Assembly: GCA_913020435.1 (NCBI GenBank)
Contig: CAJVZZ010000022.1
Location: forward strand, 1 to 42,626
Direction: 5' to 3'
Length of the DNA: 42,626 nucleotides
DNA from: an uncultured Flavobacteriales bacterium
GTDB taxonomy: Bacteria; Bacteroidota; Bacteroidia; Flavobacteriales_G; Salibacteraceae
The notes below the pieces were generated by a model. It was not told where the DNA came from. It made no database searches and saw only the letters and a program-made list of their open reading frames with translations. Positions 17,410-26,335 of the stretch are shown here, piece by piece; positions within the stretch are counted from its first letter, which is position 1, and the number at the start of each line of letters is the position of its first letter. The translations under genes and the position numbers were made by a program.

Positions 17410-18969
17410 TTAATTTAAATTTTTCGCAATGGCCTCGGCCACTTTTTCGCCATCAATCGCTGCAGAAACTATACCTCCTGCATAACCTCCACCTTCACCA
17501 CTTGGATACAATCCTTCACACTGCGGATGTTGCAAGGTAGCGGCATCTCTAGGAATTTTTATAGGAGAAGAAGTTCTAGATTCTACCCCTACAATTTGGG
17601 CTTCATTGGTGTAATAGCCTTTCATTTTTTGATCAAAAGCCTTGAATACTTTTCGTAATCGTTTACCAATATGCTTTGGTAACCACTCATGCATAGGTGA
17701 CGATTCTATACCTGGGATGTACGAGCAATCGTTCAGTTCACTAGATATTTTTCCTTCGGTAAAATCAACTATTCTTTGTGCAGGAGCTGTTTGCGTTCTT
17801 CCCCCAGCATTCCAAGCAGCTTTTTCCAAGTACTTCTGGTATTCTAATCCAGCAAACACTCCGTGTTTTTCATAGGCTTTCAAATCTTCCAATTCAATTT
17901 CCACCACAACTCCAGAATTTGCATATCGAGAATCTCGAGTAGAAGTACTCATTCCGTTAATAACCAATTCTTCTTGAGCTGTCGCAGCGGGAACTATAAA
18001 TCCTCCGGGGCACATGCAAAAAGAATATACTCCTCGACCATTTATCTGCTCCACAGCAGAATAAGGTGCCGATGGTAAATTCTTGTCTCTTGGTCCTTCG
18101 CAATGATATTGAAGTTTATCGATAATTGGCTGTGGATGCTCTACTCGCACACCCATTGCAAAAGCTTTAGCTTCTAATTCGAGCCCTTTTGCATGCAACA
18201 GATAAAATATGTCTCGCGCTGAATGTCCTGTTGCCAAAACAATAGAAACAGCCTCAATAGCATTCCCGTTTTGATCAACTACACCAACTGCTTTTCCTGA
18301 CTTAATTAATATATCCTCTACTCTGGTATCAAACAATACTTCTCCACCAGATTCCAAAATAGTCTTGCGCATATTGGCAATAATTTTTGGAAGCTTGTTT
18401 GTTCCTATATGTGGATGAGCATCAACTCTAATATCATTTTGAGCTCCATGCTCGATTAAAATATCGAGTACTCGATTCAGGTCTCCTCTTTTTTTGCTTC
18501 TCGTATAGAGTTTTCCATCGGAATAGGTTCCCGCTCCACCTTCTCCAAAGCAATAGTTCGAATCAGGATTTACAATATGTTCTCTGTGCAATAATCCTAA
18601 ATCTTTTCTACGATTAGACACATCTTTTCCACGTTCAATGACTATTGGTTTATAACCCAATTCTATCAAACGTAAAGCCGCAAATAATCCTGCCGGGCCA
18701 CTACCAACAATGGCAACTCGGGGCTTATCACTTACGTTTTGATACGCCCTCTTTTCTACCGACTCAACAGCAGGTTCTTCGTTGATATAAACATTACATT
18801 TTAAACGATACTTAACTTGCTTCGATCGAGCGTCAATAGACCTCCTAAGGATCTTGACATCGCTCACTTCTTCGGTGGGTATTCCCAAATCTAGAGCACA
18901 TTCATCAATTAACAAATCCTTGTGATTGGCAACTTGTGGCGTTACCGCTATTTCAATTTCTTTCTGCAC
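17410..18969 (-). CDS. NAD(P)/FAD-dependent oxidoreductase (COG2509-like)
   Basis: The flavoprotein has a Rossmann FAD-binding motif (AIVGSGPAGLFAALRLIELG) preceded by a roughly 100-residue N-terminal domain. Other family features are FGEGGAGTYSDGKLYTR, the second GxG-like LATGHSARDI, and a C-terminal YPSGEGGGYAGGIVSAAIDG. The substrate is unknown; the family is sometimes annotated as a dehydrogenase. The frame can be extended to ATG 19041 (543 residues), but the extra 24 residues are not family-like. GTG at 18969 gives QKEIEIAVTPQ at the N-terminus, as expected, and a weak -7-like box (19002-19009, one mismatch) lies between the two starts. I therefore prefer GTG (519 residues). First gene of a three-gene operon. 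Confidence 0.88.
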   Translation of the reverse strand: MQKEIEIAVTPQVANHKDLLIDECALDLGIPTEEVSDVKILRRSIDARSKQVKYRLKCNVYINEEPAVESVEKRAYQNVSDKPRVAIVGSGPAGLFAALRLIELGYKPIVIERGKDVSNRRKDLGLLHREHIVNPDSNYCFGEGGAGTYSDGKLYTRSKKRGDLNRVLDILIEHGAQNDIRVDAHPHIGTNKLPKIIANMRKTILESGGEVLFDTRVEDILIKSGKAVGVVDQNGNAIEAVSIVLATGHSARDIFYLLHAKGLELEAKAFAMGVRVEHPQPIIDKLQYHCEGPRDKNLPSAPYSAVEQINGRGVYSFCMCPGGFIVPAATAQEELVINGMSTSTRDSRYANSGVVVEIELEDLKAYEKHGVFAGLEYQKYLEKAAWNAGGRTQTAPAQRIVDFTEGKISSELNDCSYIPGIESSPMHEWLPKHIGKRLRKVFKAFDQKMKGYYTNEAQIVGVESRTSSPIKIPRDAATLQHPQCEGLYPSGEGGGYAGGIVSAAIDGEKVAEAIAKNLN

Positions 18970-19154
18970 TATAGTAGCTTTTAGCCAAAAAATAAGGCTC
19001 TCGAAAATACATCTTTCAGCCATCAATTTGATTAAACACAATGCTGTTTACAAGTCTTATTGTGAAAATAGCCTTTTAGTAAAAAGTGCGTTTAATTTCG
19101 TCAATCTAGGTTGAGAATAGTATTGTAAACAAAAGCTCAATCAAACTGAAAATT

Positions 19155-19427
19155 ATGAATGAAAATAAGAACAGCACCTCAGGCGTGAAGCTTTGGATTA
19201 TTTTCGGACTGTTTATCGGTTTAATTGTTGGCTTAATTGTCTACGAAGTTCGCCTTTACATGATTGCAATAGAACAGAGAGAAAATTATGAGTCCGTTCG
19301 GAAAAAACAATCTGAAGACTTGAAAAAAGTGTTTAAAGAGACAATAGAGCTTGAAAGTACGATAGAGCTTGATAACGCTCAAAAGGAGTCGAACCAGAGT
19401 GAAATAACTCTGAGTGACTCTTTATAA
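19155..19427 (+). CDS. Small single-pass membrane protein, unknown function
   Basis: This 90-residue protein has a short polar N-terminus, one membrane helix (about residues 12-31, WIIFGLFIGLIVGLIVYEV) and a charged, probably coiled-coil tail that is rich in Glu/Lys and ends in Ser/Asp. No family is recognised. It is convergent with the CDF gene, with only 3 bases between the stops, and divergent from the oxidoreductase operon. Codon use resembles its neighbours, so it is probably a real gene. Confidence 0.6.
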   Translation: MNENKNSTSGVKLWIIFGLFIGLIVGLIVYEVRLYMIAIEQRENYESVRKKQSEDLKKVFKETIELESTIELDNAQKESNQSEITLSDSL

Positions 19428-19430
19428 ACT

Positions 19431-20384
19431 TTAATGAAAAGAACTATTCAATGCTCCTTGTCCGTTTCCCGGAGCCTCCAACTCAATTGTTACGTGTTCA
19501 ATTCCTTTTTCAGCAAATAGTTTTCGTATTTCACATTTTAACCATTCGCTCTTTCCTAAATCAAACTCAGCGACATAAAACACGTGCAGACTAGCTATAT
19601 TAAACTCACCATCCAATGACCAAACATGTAAATCATTTACTTCTCTAACACCTTCAATTTTAAGAGCCAAATTTTGAATCTCGTGAACATTGACATCGTT
19701 TGGAATCGCTTGCAAAAAAATATGCATAATAGATTTTAAATTCTTAAGCGCATTAAACAAAATGTAACCAGCAATCAGCATTGAAAGAATAGGGTCAAGA
19801 ATGTACCAATTGGTAAAATAAATAATGATCGAAGCAACTAAAACCGCACCCCATCCCAGCACATCCTCAAGCAAATGAAGCATTACAGTCCGTTGATTCA
19901 ATGATTTTGAATTACTGCGTAAACGCAAAACAGCTATTCCATTCATAATCACACCCAATATAGCAAAGCCAATCATTCCTAAACCATTTACCTCTTCCGG
20001 CGCCAAAAGCCTGGGAATAGTTTGGGTAATTATCACTACAGACCCGGTAGTTAAAATAACCACATTTAGCAATGCCGCTAGTGTCGATAATCTGCGATAT
20101 CCATAACTGAATTGATTATCGCGTTTTTTATCCGAAAGTTTTTCAAAATAATATGCTGCACCAATAGCTAAGGTATCTCCAAGGTCATGGATTGCATCGG
20201 ATAGAATTGCGATTGAATTGGTCATTAACCCCCCAATAATTTCAATGATCGTAAAACTAAGGTTAAGAAAAAAGGCGACTTTAAGGTTTTTGGTGATCGG
20301 GTGGACATGCACTCCTGATTGATGATGACCGTGATCATTGTCGTGCGAACAGCCTTCTTTATGCTTATGGGGGTGATCTGCCAT
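19431..20384 (-). CDS. Cation diffusion facilitator (CzcD/ZitB-like metal exporter)
   Basis: The 317-residue exporter has a His-rich N-terminus (residues 4-30, with HKHKEGCSHD and GHHQSGVHVH) for metal binding, six membrane helices, and a C-terminal cytoplasmic domain (about residues 225-310). The transport site is present: D-A-I-H-D-L-G-D in TM2 and H-L-L-E-D in TM5, as in Zn/Co/Cd exporters. It probably exports Zn2+ or related ions from the cytoplasm in exchange for protons; the exact metal is inferred. A -7 box at 20392-20399 sits 7 bases before the ATG. It stands alone and faces away from the decayed sigma gene. Confidence 0.94.
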   Translation of the reverse strand: MADHPHKHKEGCSHDNDHGHHQSGVHVHPITKNLKVAFFLNLSFTIIEIIGGLMTNSIAILSDAIHDLGDTLAIGAAYYFEKLSDKKRDNQFSYGYRRLSTLAALLNVVILTTGSVVIITQTIPRLLAPEEVNGLGMIGFAILGVIMNGIAVLRLRSNSKSLNQRTVMLHLLEDVLGWGAVLVASIIIYFTNWYILDPILSMLIAGYILFNALKNLKSIMHIFLQAIPNDVNVHEIQNLALKIEGVREVNDLHVWSLDGEFNIASLHVFYVAEFDLGKSEWLKCEIRKLFAEKGIEHVTIELEAPGNGQGALNSSFH

Positions 20385-20391
20385 TGAGTGG

Positions 20392-20399
20392 CAAAGGTA
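20392..20399 (-). promoter_or_regulatory. -7 promoter box of the CDF exporter gene
   Basis: Minus strand TACCTTTG matches TAnnTTTG exactly and lies 7 bases upstream of the ATG, so the leader would be very short or absent. Confidence 0.5.
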
Positions 20400-20527
20400 A
20401 TGTGATTAATGAAATTGAATTAATAGTATTTGCACTGCTTTAACCCCAGTTAACATATCAAATGAAATGCAAAATGAGCTTTTAAAGTTGACTGTTGTAT
20501 AGGATTAGGATTACGATAAAAAATACA

Positions 20528-21111
20528 TTGGAAATATCAAATTACAACGAGGAGCAAATTATGGTTTCCATTGCAAATGGAGACAAAAAGGCATTCGATC
20601 TATTGTATGCTCGCTAGGAAAAAAAATGTTTTATTTCTTTTTTCGTAAGCTGAATAATAATCAGGAAAAGTCGGAAGATTTTTTACACGATTTATTCATT
20701 AAAATTATCGAAAAGCCAGAAACATTTGACACTTCAAAATCTTTTTCGCCCTGGTTTTATAGCGTGGCTCATAACATGGTGAAAAACGAATACAAGAAAA
20801 TAGAAGTCCGAAAGGTTATGGATACCGAATCGGATACGACCCAGATCGTAAATAGGGAACTTGATGCAATGTACAGAAGAGCAGTTATTTAAACAGCATT
20901 TGTTTATAGAACTGAGTCATTTGAATCAGGACTCTAGTGCAGCGTTTATCATGAAAGTTATAGCATTGAGGAAATTGTCAAAGCATTGAATATTAAAGAA
21001 GGAACCGTCAAGTCAAAGTTATTTTACGCTAAGCAGGTTCTTTCTGAAAAACTAGAAATATTTCATCCAAAAAATAGATTTATAGAAAAGAATTTGGATC
21101 GATATTTTTAG
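20528..21111 (+). pseudogene. Decayed ECF sigma factor gene (three frameshifts)
   Basis: Three frames together give a complete ECF sigma-70 factor. From TTG 20528, frame 2 reads EISNYNEEQIMVSIANGDKK and AFDLLYAR to TAG 20615. Frame 1 continues with MFYFFFRKLNNNQEKSEDFL and region 2 wording SFSPWFYSVAHNMVKNEYKK. A second shift near 20875 returns to frame 2 (EEQLFKQHLFIELSHLNQD). A third near 20945 returns to frame 1 with region 4 (ESYSIEEIVKALNIKEGTVK, then SKLFYAKQVL), ending at TAG 21109. One missing base after TA at 20616 would cure both the stop and the first shift, and one extra A near 20875 explains the second. Intact, it would be about 190 residues. The small membrane-protein gene downstream was probably its partner. 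Confidence 0.85.
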
Positions 21112-21186
21112 TTAGAAAGAAAAGTTCTAACCGATACAATTGGAAATATTGAAATAGAAGAATGGAAGACTTTAAACCTAGGAATT

Positions 21187-21534
21187 ATGAATGAAAATAA
21201 AATTGAAAATACACTACGTAATGGTGAAATAAATTCGACCCGATTGCACGTAAAAGTTAAACTAGATGCTGCGTTTGAAAAGAAATTTGGAAGCGATAAT
21301 CAATTCATTAATATTCAACAAAATAACGTAATTCCTTTTCCTAATAAGGTCCGACAACTTTGGGCTCCTCCTGTCAATTGGGCGGCCCTAGCATCAATTG
21401 CAGCTGTGTTTATTGTGTTGTTTATGCTTCGTACTGTCCTTAACTTTCAAGAAAACTCAGTCTTTCTTGCTGATTCTTCTCTGCAATATGGAGCCGACAA
21501 TACTAGCCTTATTGCTGATTCACTACTATATTAA
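21187..21534 (+). CDS. Small membrane protein, probable partner of the ECF sigma factor
   Basis: This 115-residue protein has a soluble N-terminal half, a K/F-rich segment (VKVKLDAAFEKKFGS), one membrane helix (about residues 68-87, WAALASIAAVFIVLFMLRTV) and a short Asp/Ser-rich tail. In Bacteroidota, such small single-pass proteins often follow ECF sigma genes and may act as anti-sigma or accessory factors; this is an inference from position and topology, since no anti-sigma zinc motif is seen. Its frame is intact although the sigma gene 75 bases upstream is broken. A terminator follows at 21556-21586. Confidence 0.55.
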   Translation: MNENKIENTLRNGEINSTRLHVKVKLDAAFEKKFGSDNQFINIQQNNVIPFPNKVRQLWAPPVNWAALASIAAVFIVLFMLRTVLNFQENSVFLADSSLQYGADNTSLIADSLLY

Positions 21535-21555
21535 ATGCCCTGAATCAAAACAAAT

Positions 21556-21586
21556 AAAAAAGGCTTCGAAATTCGAAGCCTTTTTT
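21556..21586. terminator. Bidirectional intrinsic terminator
   Basis: GGCTTCGAA and TTCGAAGCC form a perfect stem, flanked by six A on the left and six T on the right. It lies between convergent genes ending at 21534 (plus) and 21603 (minus) and can serve both strands. Confidence 0.9.
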
Positions 21587-21602
21587 ATTATCTATTAAAA
21601 TT

Positions 21603-22016
21603 CTAGCAATACTCGTTAAACGCTGCAGTTAAATTCTCAGCAATCATTTCAGCTGGTCTGCCTTCAATATGATGTCTTTCAATAAAGTGAACAAGCTTAC
21701 CATCTTTGAACAAACCCATACTTGGCGAACTTGCAGGATATGGAAGCATGTATTTTCTTGCTTGATTAGTTGCATCAGCATCAACACCAGCAAATACTGT
21801 TGTTAATTTTCCTGGCTTCTTATCATTTAAAACAGCCATTTTCACCGCTGGACGAGCATTCGCTGCCGCACAACCGCAAACTGAATTCACCACAACTAAA
21901 ACGGTTCCTTCGTTATTATTTAAAACAGAATCAACATCGCTTGGAGCGGTTAACTGCTCAAACCCAACATTTGTTAGGTCTTCTTTCATTGGTGCCACTA
22001 ATTCTGGAGGATACAT
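21603..22016 (-). CDS. BrxA/BrxB family bacilliredoxin
   Basis: This 137-residue thioredoxin-fold protein contains VNSVCGCAAANARP near residues 44-57, the CGC active site of the BrxA/BrxB (YphP/YqiW) family. The PYPASSPSMGLFKDG and HHIEGR segments are also family-like. In Bacillus these proteins remove bacillithiol from mixed disulfides; whether this organism makes bacillithiol is not shown here. A consensus -7 box lies 21 bases upstream at 22038-22045. It is separated by 67 bases from the pyk stop upstream. Confidence 0.9.
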   Translation of the reverse strand: MYPPELVAPMKEDLTNVGFEQLTAPSDVDSVLNNNEGTVLVVVNSVCGCAAANARPAVKMAVLNDKKPGKLTTVFAGVDADATNQARKYMLPYPASSPSMGLFKDGKLVHFIERHHIEGRPAEMIAENLTAAFNEYC

Positions 22017-22037
22017 AATTTTCGTTTTTAATTTTTA

Positions 22038-22045
22038 CAAAACTA
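22038..22045 (-). promoter_or_regulatory. -7 promoter box of the bacilliredoxin gene
   Basis: Minus strand TAGTTTTG fits TAnnTTTG fully, 21 bases before the ATG at 22016. It lies in the short gap after pyk. Confidence 0.45.
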
Positions 22046-22083
22046 GTCCTTAAAGGTAACGTGAAATCGTTAAAGTTTCTTGT

Positions 22084-23505
22084 CTATTTAATATGAGAAA
22101 TACGCAACATATTTGACATTCCTTTTCTAGCAATTGGCATGCTCGCAATATGAATTACATAATCACCTACTTCAGCGTATTTATATTCTTTCAAAAATAA
22201 TTTGATTTCGTCAATTGTGTGATCTGTACTCACAAACTCATTATAATAGAACGACTTAACCCCCCAAACCAAACTTAACATATCTAATATTTTACGATTC
22301 GCTGTAAATACGAATATGAATCCATTAGGACGGTAGCTCGCGGTTTTGAAAGCAGTATAACCCGAAAAAGTCATGGTTACTATGCCCTTTGCATGAGCCG
22401 TTTTTGCAAGTTGAGCTGCGCTATCACAAATACTATCAGTAATAAAACGCGCTGGTACATCTTCAGGGAAAATTTCAGTGTTGTATATCTGATCGGATTG
22501 TTCGATTCGCATTACAATTTTCATCATAGTGCTCACAACTTCAACAGGATACTTACCTACAGAGGTTTCACCACTCAGCATTACTGCATCTGCGCCATCT
22601 AAAACAGCATTAGCAACATCGTTTACTTCTGCTCTACTTGGCGCAAAACTATCAATCATAGACTCCATCATTTGAGTTGCTATAATTACTGGTTTTGCTT
22701 TATTCCGACATTGTTTTACAATGCTTTTTTGAATCAAAGGCACCTCTTGCAGCGGAATCTCCACTCCTAAATCTCCACGAGCAACCATAAGTGCATCAGC
22801 TTCGTCAATAATTGCATCCAAGTTTTGTACTGCTTCTGGCTTTTCAATTTTCGCAACTACTAAGCTTGTCTTATCAGCTTTTGCTATTCTAGATTTTAAT
22901 TCCAATACATCGTCTGCACTTCGTACGAACGAAAGGCCTATCCAAGGGATATCGTACTTTAAAACGAATTCTAGATCAATTAAATCCTTTTCAGTCAGAC
23001 AGGGCATTGAAATTTTTGTATCTGGCAAGTTTACACCTTTTCTTGACTTCAAAATACCACCAAAAATTACTTTGACTTCGACGTTCTCTTTTCTATCAGT
23101 AGAAACAATTTCGAACTTGAGTTTTCCATCATCCAATAAAATATTTTCCCCTTGTTGAACATCCCGAGGAAAATCTTTATAGTTAATCCAGATTGCATCT
23201 AGGTTATCTTTATTTGTGGTAATCTGAAGAAGGTCTCCCGCGATAACCTCTCTTCCTTCACCCATATCACCAATTCGGATTTTCGGTCCCTGTAAATCAG
23301 CTAAAATTCCTGTGTGAATCTCTAATTCTTTGTCAATACTGCGAATCCGCTCTAAAACTTCCTGGTGATCCGCGTGAGTTCCGTGCGAAAAGTTTAGGCG
23401 ACACACATTAACCCCAGTCTCAATAATCTTTTTAAGCATCTCACGGGAACTCGTTGCCGGACCAATAGTCGCTATTATCTTTGTTTTATTATCTAAATAT
23501 TTCAT
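22084..23505 (-). CDS. pyk: Pyruvate kinase
   Basis: The 473-residue enzyme converts phosphoenolpyruvate and ADP to pyruvate and ATP in glycolysis. It has the N-terminal TKIIATIGPATSSREML and CRLNFSHG segments, the B domain (about residues 70-170), the catalytic signature VVAKIEKPEAVQNLD with MVARGDLGVEIP, the ATQMMESMI and EVNDVANAVLDGADAVMLSGE stretches (in the A domain), and a C-terminal regulatory domain. The length is normal. Its ATG overlaps the stop of the IPExxxVDY gene by one base (TAATG), so translation is probably coupled. It ends the acpP-fabF-rnc series. Confidence 0.98.
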   Translation of the reverse strand: MKYLDNKTKIIATIGPATSSREMLKKIIETGVNVCRLNFSHGTHADHQEVLERIRSIDKELEIHTGILADLQGPKIRIGDMGEGREVIAGDLLQITTNKDNLDAIWINYKDFPRDVQQGENILLDDGKLKFEIVSTDRKENVEVKVIFGGILKSRKGVNLPDTKISMPCLTEKDLIDLEFVLKYDIPWIGLSFVRSADDVLELKSRIAKADKTSLVVAKIEKPEAVQNLDAIIDEADALMVARGDLGVEIPLQEVPLIQKSIVKQCRNKAKPVIIATQMMESMIDSFAPSRAEVNDVANAVLDGADAVMLSGETSVGKYPVEVVSTMMKIVMRIEQSDQIYNTEIFPEDVPARFITDSICDSAAQLAKTAHAKGIVTMTFSGYTAFKTASYRPNGFIFVFTANRKILDMLSLVWGVKSFYYNEFVSTDHTIDEIKLFLKEYKYAEVGDYVIHIASMPIARKGMSNMLRISHIK

Positions 23506-23915
23506 TATTCCATTAATAAATTTTGTTTGGAGCGCAACCCTTTTGGGTTAACCTCAACTGCAGATAGCACCTCATTTAAAGCACTTAACTGTGAAATGAA
23601 TTCCTTCTTTTTCGATCGTTCATATATACCATCAATAATTATGAAATAATCGATATCCTTTCGTTCGGGAATTAATAACCCGTGTTCACTTCTGTTCGCG
23701 AGCAAGTAATAATACAGTTCTTGGTGTTCGATCAAAAACGTATAACAAGAAAACTCTTGCGTATCTTCCTTATTTTTAATACTATAAGGGTCTTGCTTTA
23801 CAAAATCAAACTCGAACATTTTATTCAATGCCCACGCTAATCTATAATCTTTAAAATGGCAGTACAACCCTATAAGCTGAAAATCGTAATCGTATTCAAA
23901 ACTGAGAGTTGCCAT
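23505..23915 (-). CDS. IPExxxVDY family protein
   Basis: This 136-residue protein carries the family motif as LIPERKDIDYFI near residues 80-91, with Ile in place of the Val. The family is confined to Bacteroidota and has no known biochemical function; it is typically encoded next to pyk and rnc, as here. The N-terminus (ATLSFEYDYDFQLIGLYCHF) and the aromatic-rich middle are typical. It lies 67 bases after rnc and overlaps pyk by one base. A role in tuning pyruvate kinase is only suggested by position. Confidence 0.85.
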   Translation of the reverse strand: MATLSFEYDYDFQLIGLYCHFKDYRLAWALNKMFEFDFVKQDPYSIKNKEDTQEFSCYTFLIEHQELYYYLLANRSEHGLLIPERKDIDYFIIIDGIYERSKKKEFISQLSALNEVLSAVEVNPKGLRSKQNLLME

Positions 23916-23982
23916 ACTGCAATATTATAGTATTTGTAATTTCAAATAGCAAAGTAAAACTCACTCTAGAAACTATTGTAGT

Positions 23983-24699
23983 TTATCCAATGTTCAATAA
24001 CTCAGTTGCCAGTTTACTAGCCCTTTGGCTTGCATCCTTTTTGTTTTTTCCACTAGCCTTTGAAACACTCTTTCCGTCAACAACAACTTCCGCTTGGAAT
24101 AATTTTTTTTCTTCCTCAAATATTTCAGAGATAACAAACTCAATTTGATTTTTTTCTTGTTGTGACCACTCTAACAAGGTACTCTTAAAATTCGTCGTGT
24201 TTGCGATTAAATCTTCTGATTTCAAATGCGCTATAATTACGTTCTGAATTACTTTCGATGCTGTTGCTAAATTAAAATCCCAATATACGGCACCAATTAT
24301 TGCTTCCAGACAGTTTCCTGGTATAGACGTGTTTTTAAGAATAATCTTTCCATCGGTTAGAATATGCTTGTCTAGGCCCATTTTAAAGGCACAGTGATTC
24401 AGGTTTTTACGATTTACAATCTTCGCTCTTAACTGTGTCAAAACACCTTCTTGTTCAGTTTTAAACTCCTCCATCAACCATTGAGCAACAACTACATCAA
24501 TTACACTATCACCGAGGAATTCAAGTCTTTCATTATTGCTTTGGACATTTTTATTTCGTGTAACAGAACTGTGTACTAGCGCATCTTGATAGATAGATTC
24601 ATCGTTAGGATAAAATCCTAATAATTGAAATATTGAAGTTGAAAATGAAGAATATTGTTTAGGCTTTTCCTTTTTAAAAAAGAACCCGAAAAGTCCCAC
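23983..24699 (-). CDS. rnc: Ribonuclease III
   Basis: The 238-residue double-stranded RNA endonuclease has the RNase III signature NNERLEFLGDSVIDVVVA (about residues 55-72) with catalytic acidic residues there and in the NCLEAIIGAVYWD segment (about 128-140). A C-terminal dsRNA-binding domain follows (about 167-236, with KSVSKASGKNKKDASQRAS). The start is GTG at 24699, directly after the fabF TAA, so the two are translationally coupled. It functions in rRNA processing and mRNA turnover. Order and spacing match the conserved acpP-fabF-rnc cluster. Confidence 0.97.
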   Translation of the reverse strand: MGLFGFFFKKEKPKQYSSFSTSIFQLLGFYPNDESIYQDALVHSSVTRNKNVQSNNERLEFLGDSVIDVVVAQWLMEEFKTEQEGVLTQLRAKIVNRKNLNHCAFKMGLDKHILTDGKIILKNTSIPGNCLEAIIGAVYWDFNLATASKVIQNVIIAHLKSEDLIANTTNFKSTLLEWSQQEKNQIEFVISEIFEEEKKLFQAEVVVDGKSVSKASGKNKKDASQRASKLATELLNIG

Positions 24700-25953
24700 T
24701 TAGTCTTTAAACTTTTTCACCAATACTGAAGCATTGTGACCTCCAAACCCGAAAGTATTACTCAATGCTGTATTCACCACCCGCTCTTGAGCCTCATTGA
24801 ATGTGAAATTCAATTTTGAATCTAGTTCAGGATCATCTGTAAAGTGATTAATCGTAGGAGGAACGATATTGTGATAAACCGCAAATATTGAAGCAATAGT
24901 TTCAATTGCACCTGCAGCTCCCAATAAATGTCCTGTCATTGATTTGGTTGATGAAATATTTAGTTTGTAAGCATGGTCTTTAAACACCCCTTGAATCGCC
25001 TTGGTTTCAGCAATATCTCCTAGTGGAGTTGATGTTCCGTGCACATTAATGTAGTCTACATCCTCCGGATTCATATAAGCATCAGCTAACGTGCTTCTCA
25101 TTACGTTAAGTGCACCTAGACCTTCTGGATGTGGAGCTGTGATATGATGAGCGTCAGCGGACATGCCTCCACCTATTACCTCGGCGTATATTTTTGCTCC
25201 TCTAGCTTTAGCGTGTTCTAATTCTTCTAGAATCAGACCACCCGCACCTTCACCTAAAACAAAACCCTCTCTATCCCTATCAAATGGGCGAGAAGCTGTT
25301 TCTGGAGAATCATTACGAGTTGATAGCGCTTTCAGAGCATTGAAACCCCCGATTCCTGCTTCAATAACTGCAGCTTCAGAACCACCAGTAACAAAAGCAT
25401 CTGCTTTTCCTAGTCGAATGTAATTGTAAGCATCAATTATTGAATTTGTAGAAGAAGCACAAGCCGAAACTGTCGAATAATTAGGACCCCTAAACCCATG
25501 TTTCATCGAAATTTGACCACTAGCAATATCAGCAATCATTTTTGGAATAAAAAACGGATTGAAACGTGGAGTTCCATCACCCTCAACAAAACCTTGAACT
25601 TCGTTTTGAAAGGTTTGAATCCCTCCAATTCCAGAAGCCCAAATGACCCCGATACGATCGGGGTCTTGAGTTTCTATACTAATACCTGCATCTTTTATAG
25701 CCTCATCAGCTGCTACCATAGCATACTGAGTAAATGGATCCATCTTTCTTTGAGACTTTCGATCAATAAAATCACTGACATCAAAGTTTTTCAATTCACA
25801 AGCAAATTGTGTTTTGAATTGAGATGCATCAAATCGCGTAATAGGTGCGGCGCCACTTACGCCGTTAACTAAACCATTCCAATACTCATCAGCATTGTTT
25901 CCAATAGCTGTTAGAGCACCTATACCTGTTACTACTACACGTTTTAATTCCAT
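24700..25953 (-). CDS. fabF: 3-oxoacyl-ACP synthase II (beta-ketoacyl-ACP synthase II)
   Basis: This 417-residue condensing enzyme elongates acyl-ACP with malonyl-ACP in fatty-acid synthesis. The Cys-His-His triad is complete: C165 in VSACASSTN, H305 in NVHGTSTPLGD and H342 in TGHLLGAAG. The length fits FabF (about 412). It sits between acpP (45 bases upstream) and rnc (no gap), the usual Bacteroidota arrangement. Confidence 0.98.
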   Translation of the reverse strand: MELKRVVVTGIGALTAIGNNADEYWNGLVNGVSGAAPITRFDASQFKTQFACELKNFDVSDFIDRKSQRKMDPFTQYAMVAADEAIKDAGISIETQDPDRIGVIWASGIGGIQTFQNEVQGFVEGDGTPRFNPFFIPKMIADIASGQISMKHGFRGPNYSTVSACASSTNSIIDAYNYIRLGKADAFVTGGSEAAVIEAGIGGFNALKALSTRNDSPETASRPFDRDREGFVLGEGAGGLILEELEHAKARGAKIYAEVIGGGMSADAHHITAPHPEGLGALNVMRSTLADAYMNPEDVDYINVHGTSTPLGDIAETKAIQGVFKDHAYKLNISSTKSMTGHLLGAAGAIETIASIFAVYHNIVPPTINHFTDDPELDSKLNFTFNEAQERVVNTALSNTFGFGGHNASVLVKKFKD

Positions 25954-25998
25954 ACGCTGATAAACGATAAAGTTATAAATTCAATAAAAAAGAGACGA

Positions 25999-26235
25999 TT
26001 ACTTTACGTTTTCGCTTATGTACTTCACAGCATCACCTACGGTACCGATATTCTCGGCATGATCGTCCGGAATAGCAATGTTAAATTCTTTTTCGAACTC
26101 CATTATGAGTTCTACAGTATCAAGAGAATCAGCTCCTAAATCATTTGTAAAGCTCGCTTCTTGCGTTACTTCTGATTCTTCAACTCCTAATTTATCTACA
26201 ATTATTGCGATCACTTTGTTTGAAACGTCTGACAT
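25999..26235 (-). CDS. acpP: Acyl carrier protein
   Basis: This 78-residue acidic protein carries the growing acyl chain on 4'-phosphopantetheine attached to S37 in the motif [15 protein letters not shown]. Length and sequence match primary type II fatty-acid synthase ACP. It is first in the acpP-fabF-rnc-IPExxxVDY-pyk series and has its own promoter-like sequence at 26269-26299. Confidence 0.98.
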   Translation of the reverse strand: MSDVSNKVIAIIVDKLGVEESEVTQEASFTNDLGADSLDTVELIMEFEKEFNIAIPDDHAENIGTVGDAVKYISENVK

Positions 26236-26268
26236 TTTAATCCAATTTTAAATTTTAAAAATTATATG

Positions 26269-26299
26269 CAAAGAAAAATATTTATTTAAGTATAGTCAA
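26269..26299 (-). promoter_or_regulatory. Likely promoter of the acpP cluster
   Basis: On minus, TTG at 26299-26297 is followed after 20 bases by TTTCTTTG (26276-26269), one mismatch from TAnnTTTG. Spacing agrees with the Bacteroidota -33/-7 promoter type. It leaves a 33-base leader before the acpP ATG. Confidence 0.5.
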
Positions 26300-26335
26300 T
26301 GTTTTTTTTGTTGCCTGATAACCAGATTTTTAAGG

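Noticed and set aside
18970-19041. 24-residue N-terminal extension of the FAD oxidoreductase
   Set aside because: The extra residues are not family-like, and the GTG at 18969 gives the expected N-terminus.
20626-20892. Short 88-residue ORF as an independent gene
   Set aside because: It is the middle part of the frameshifted ECF sigma factor and has no start of its own.
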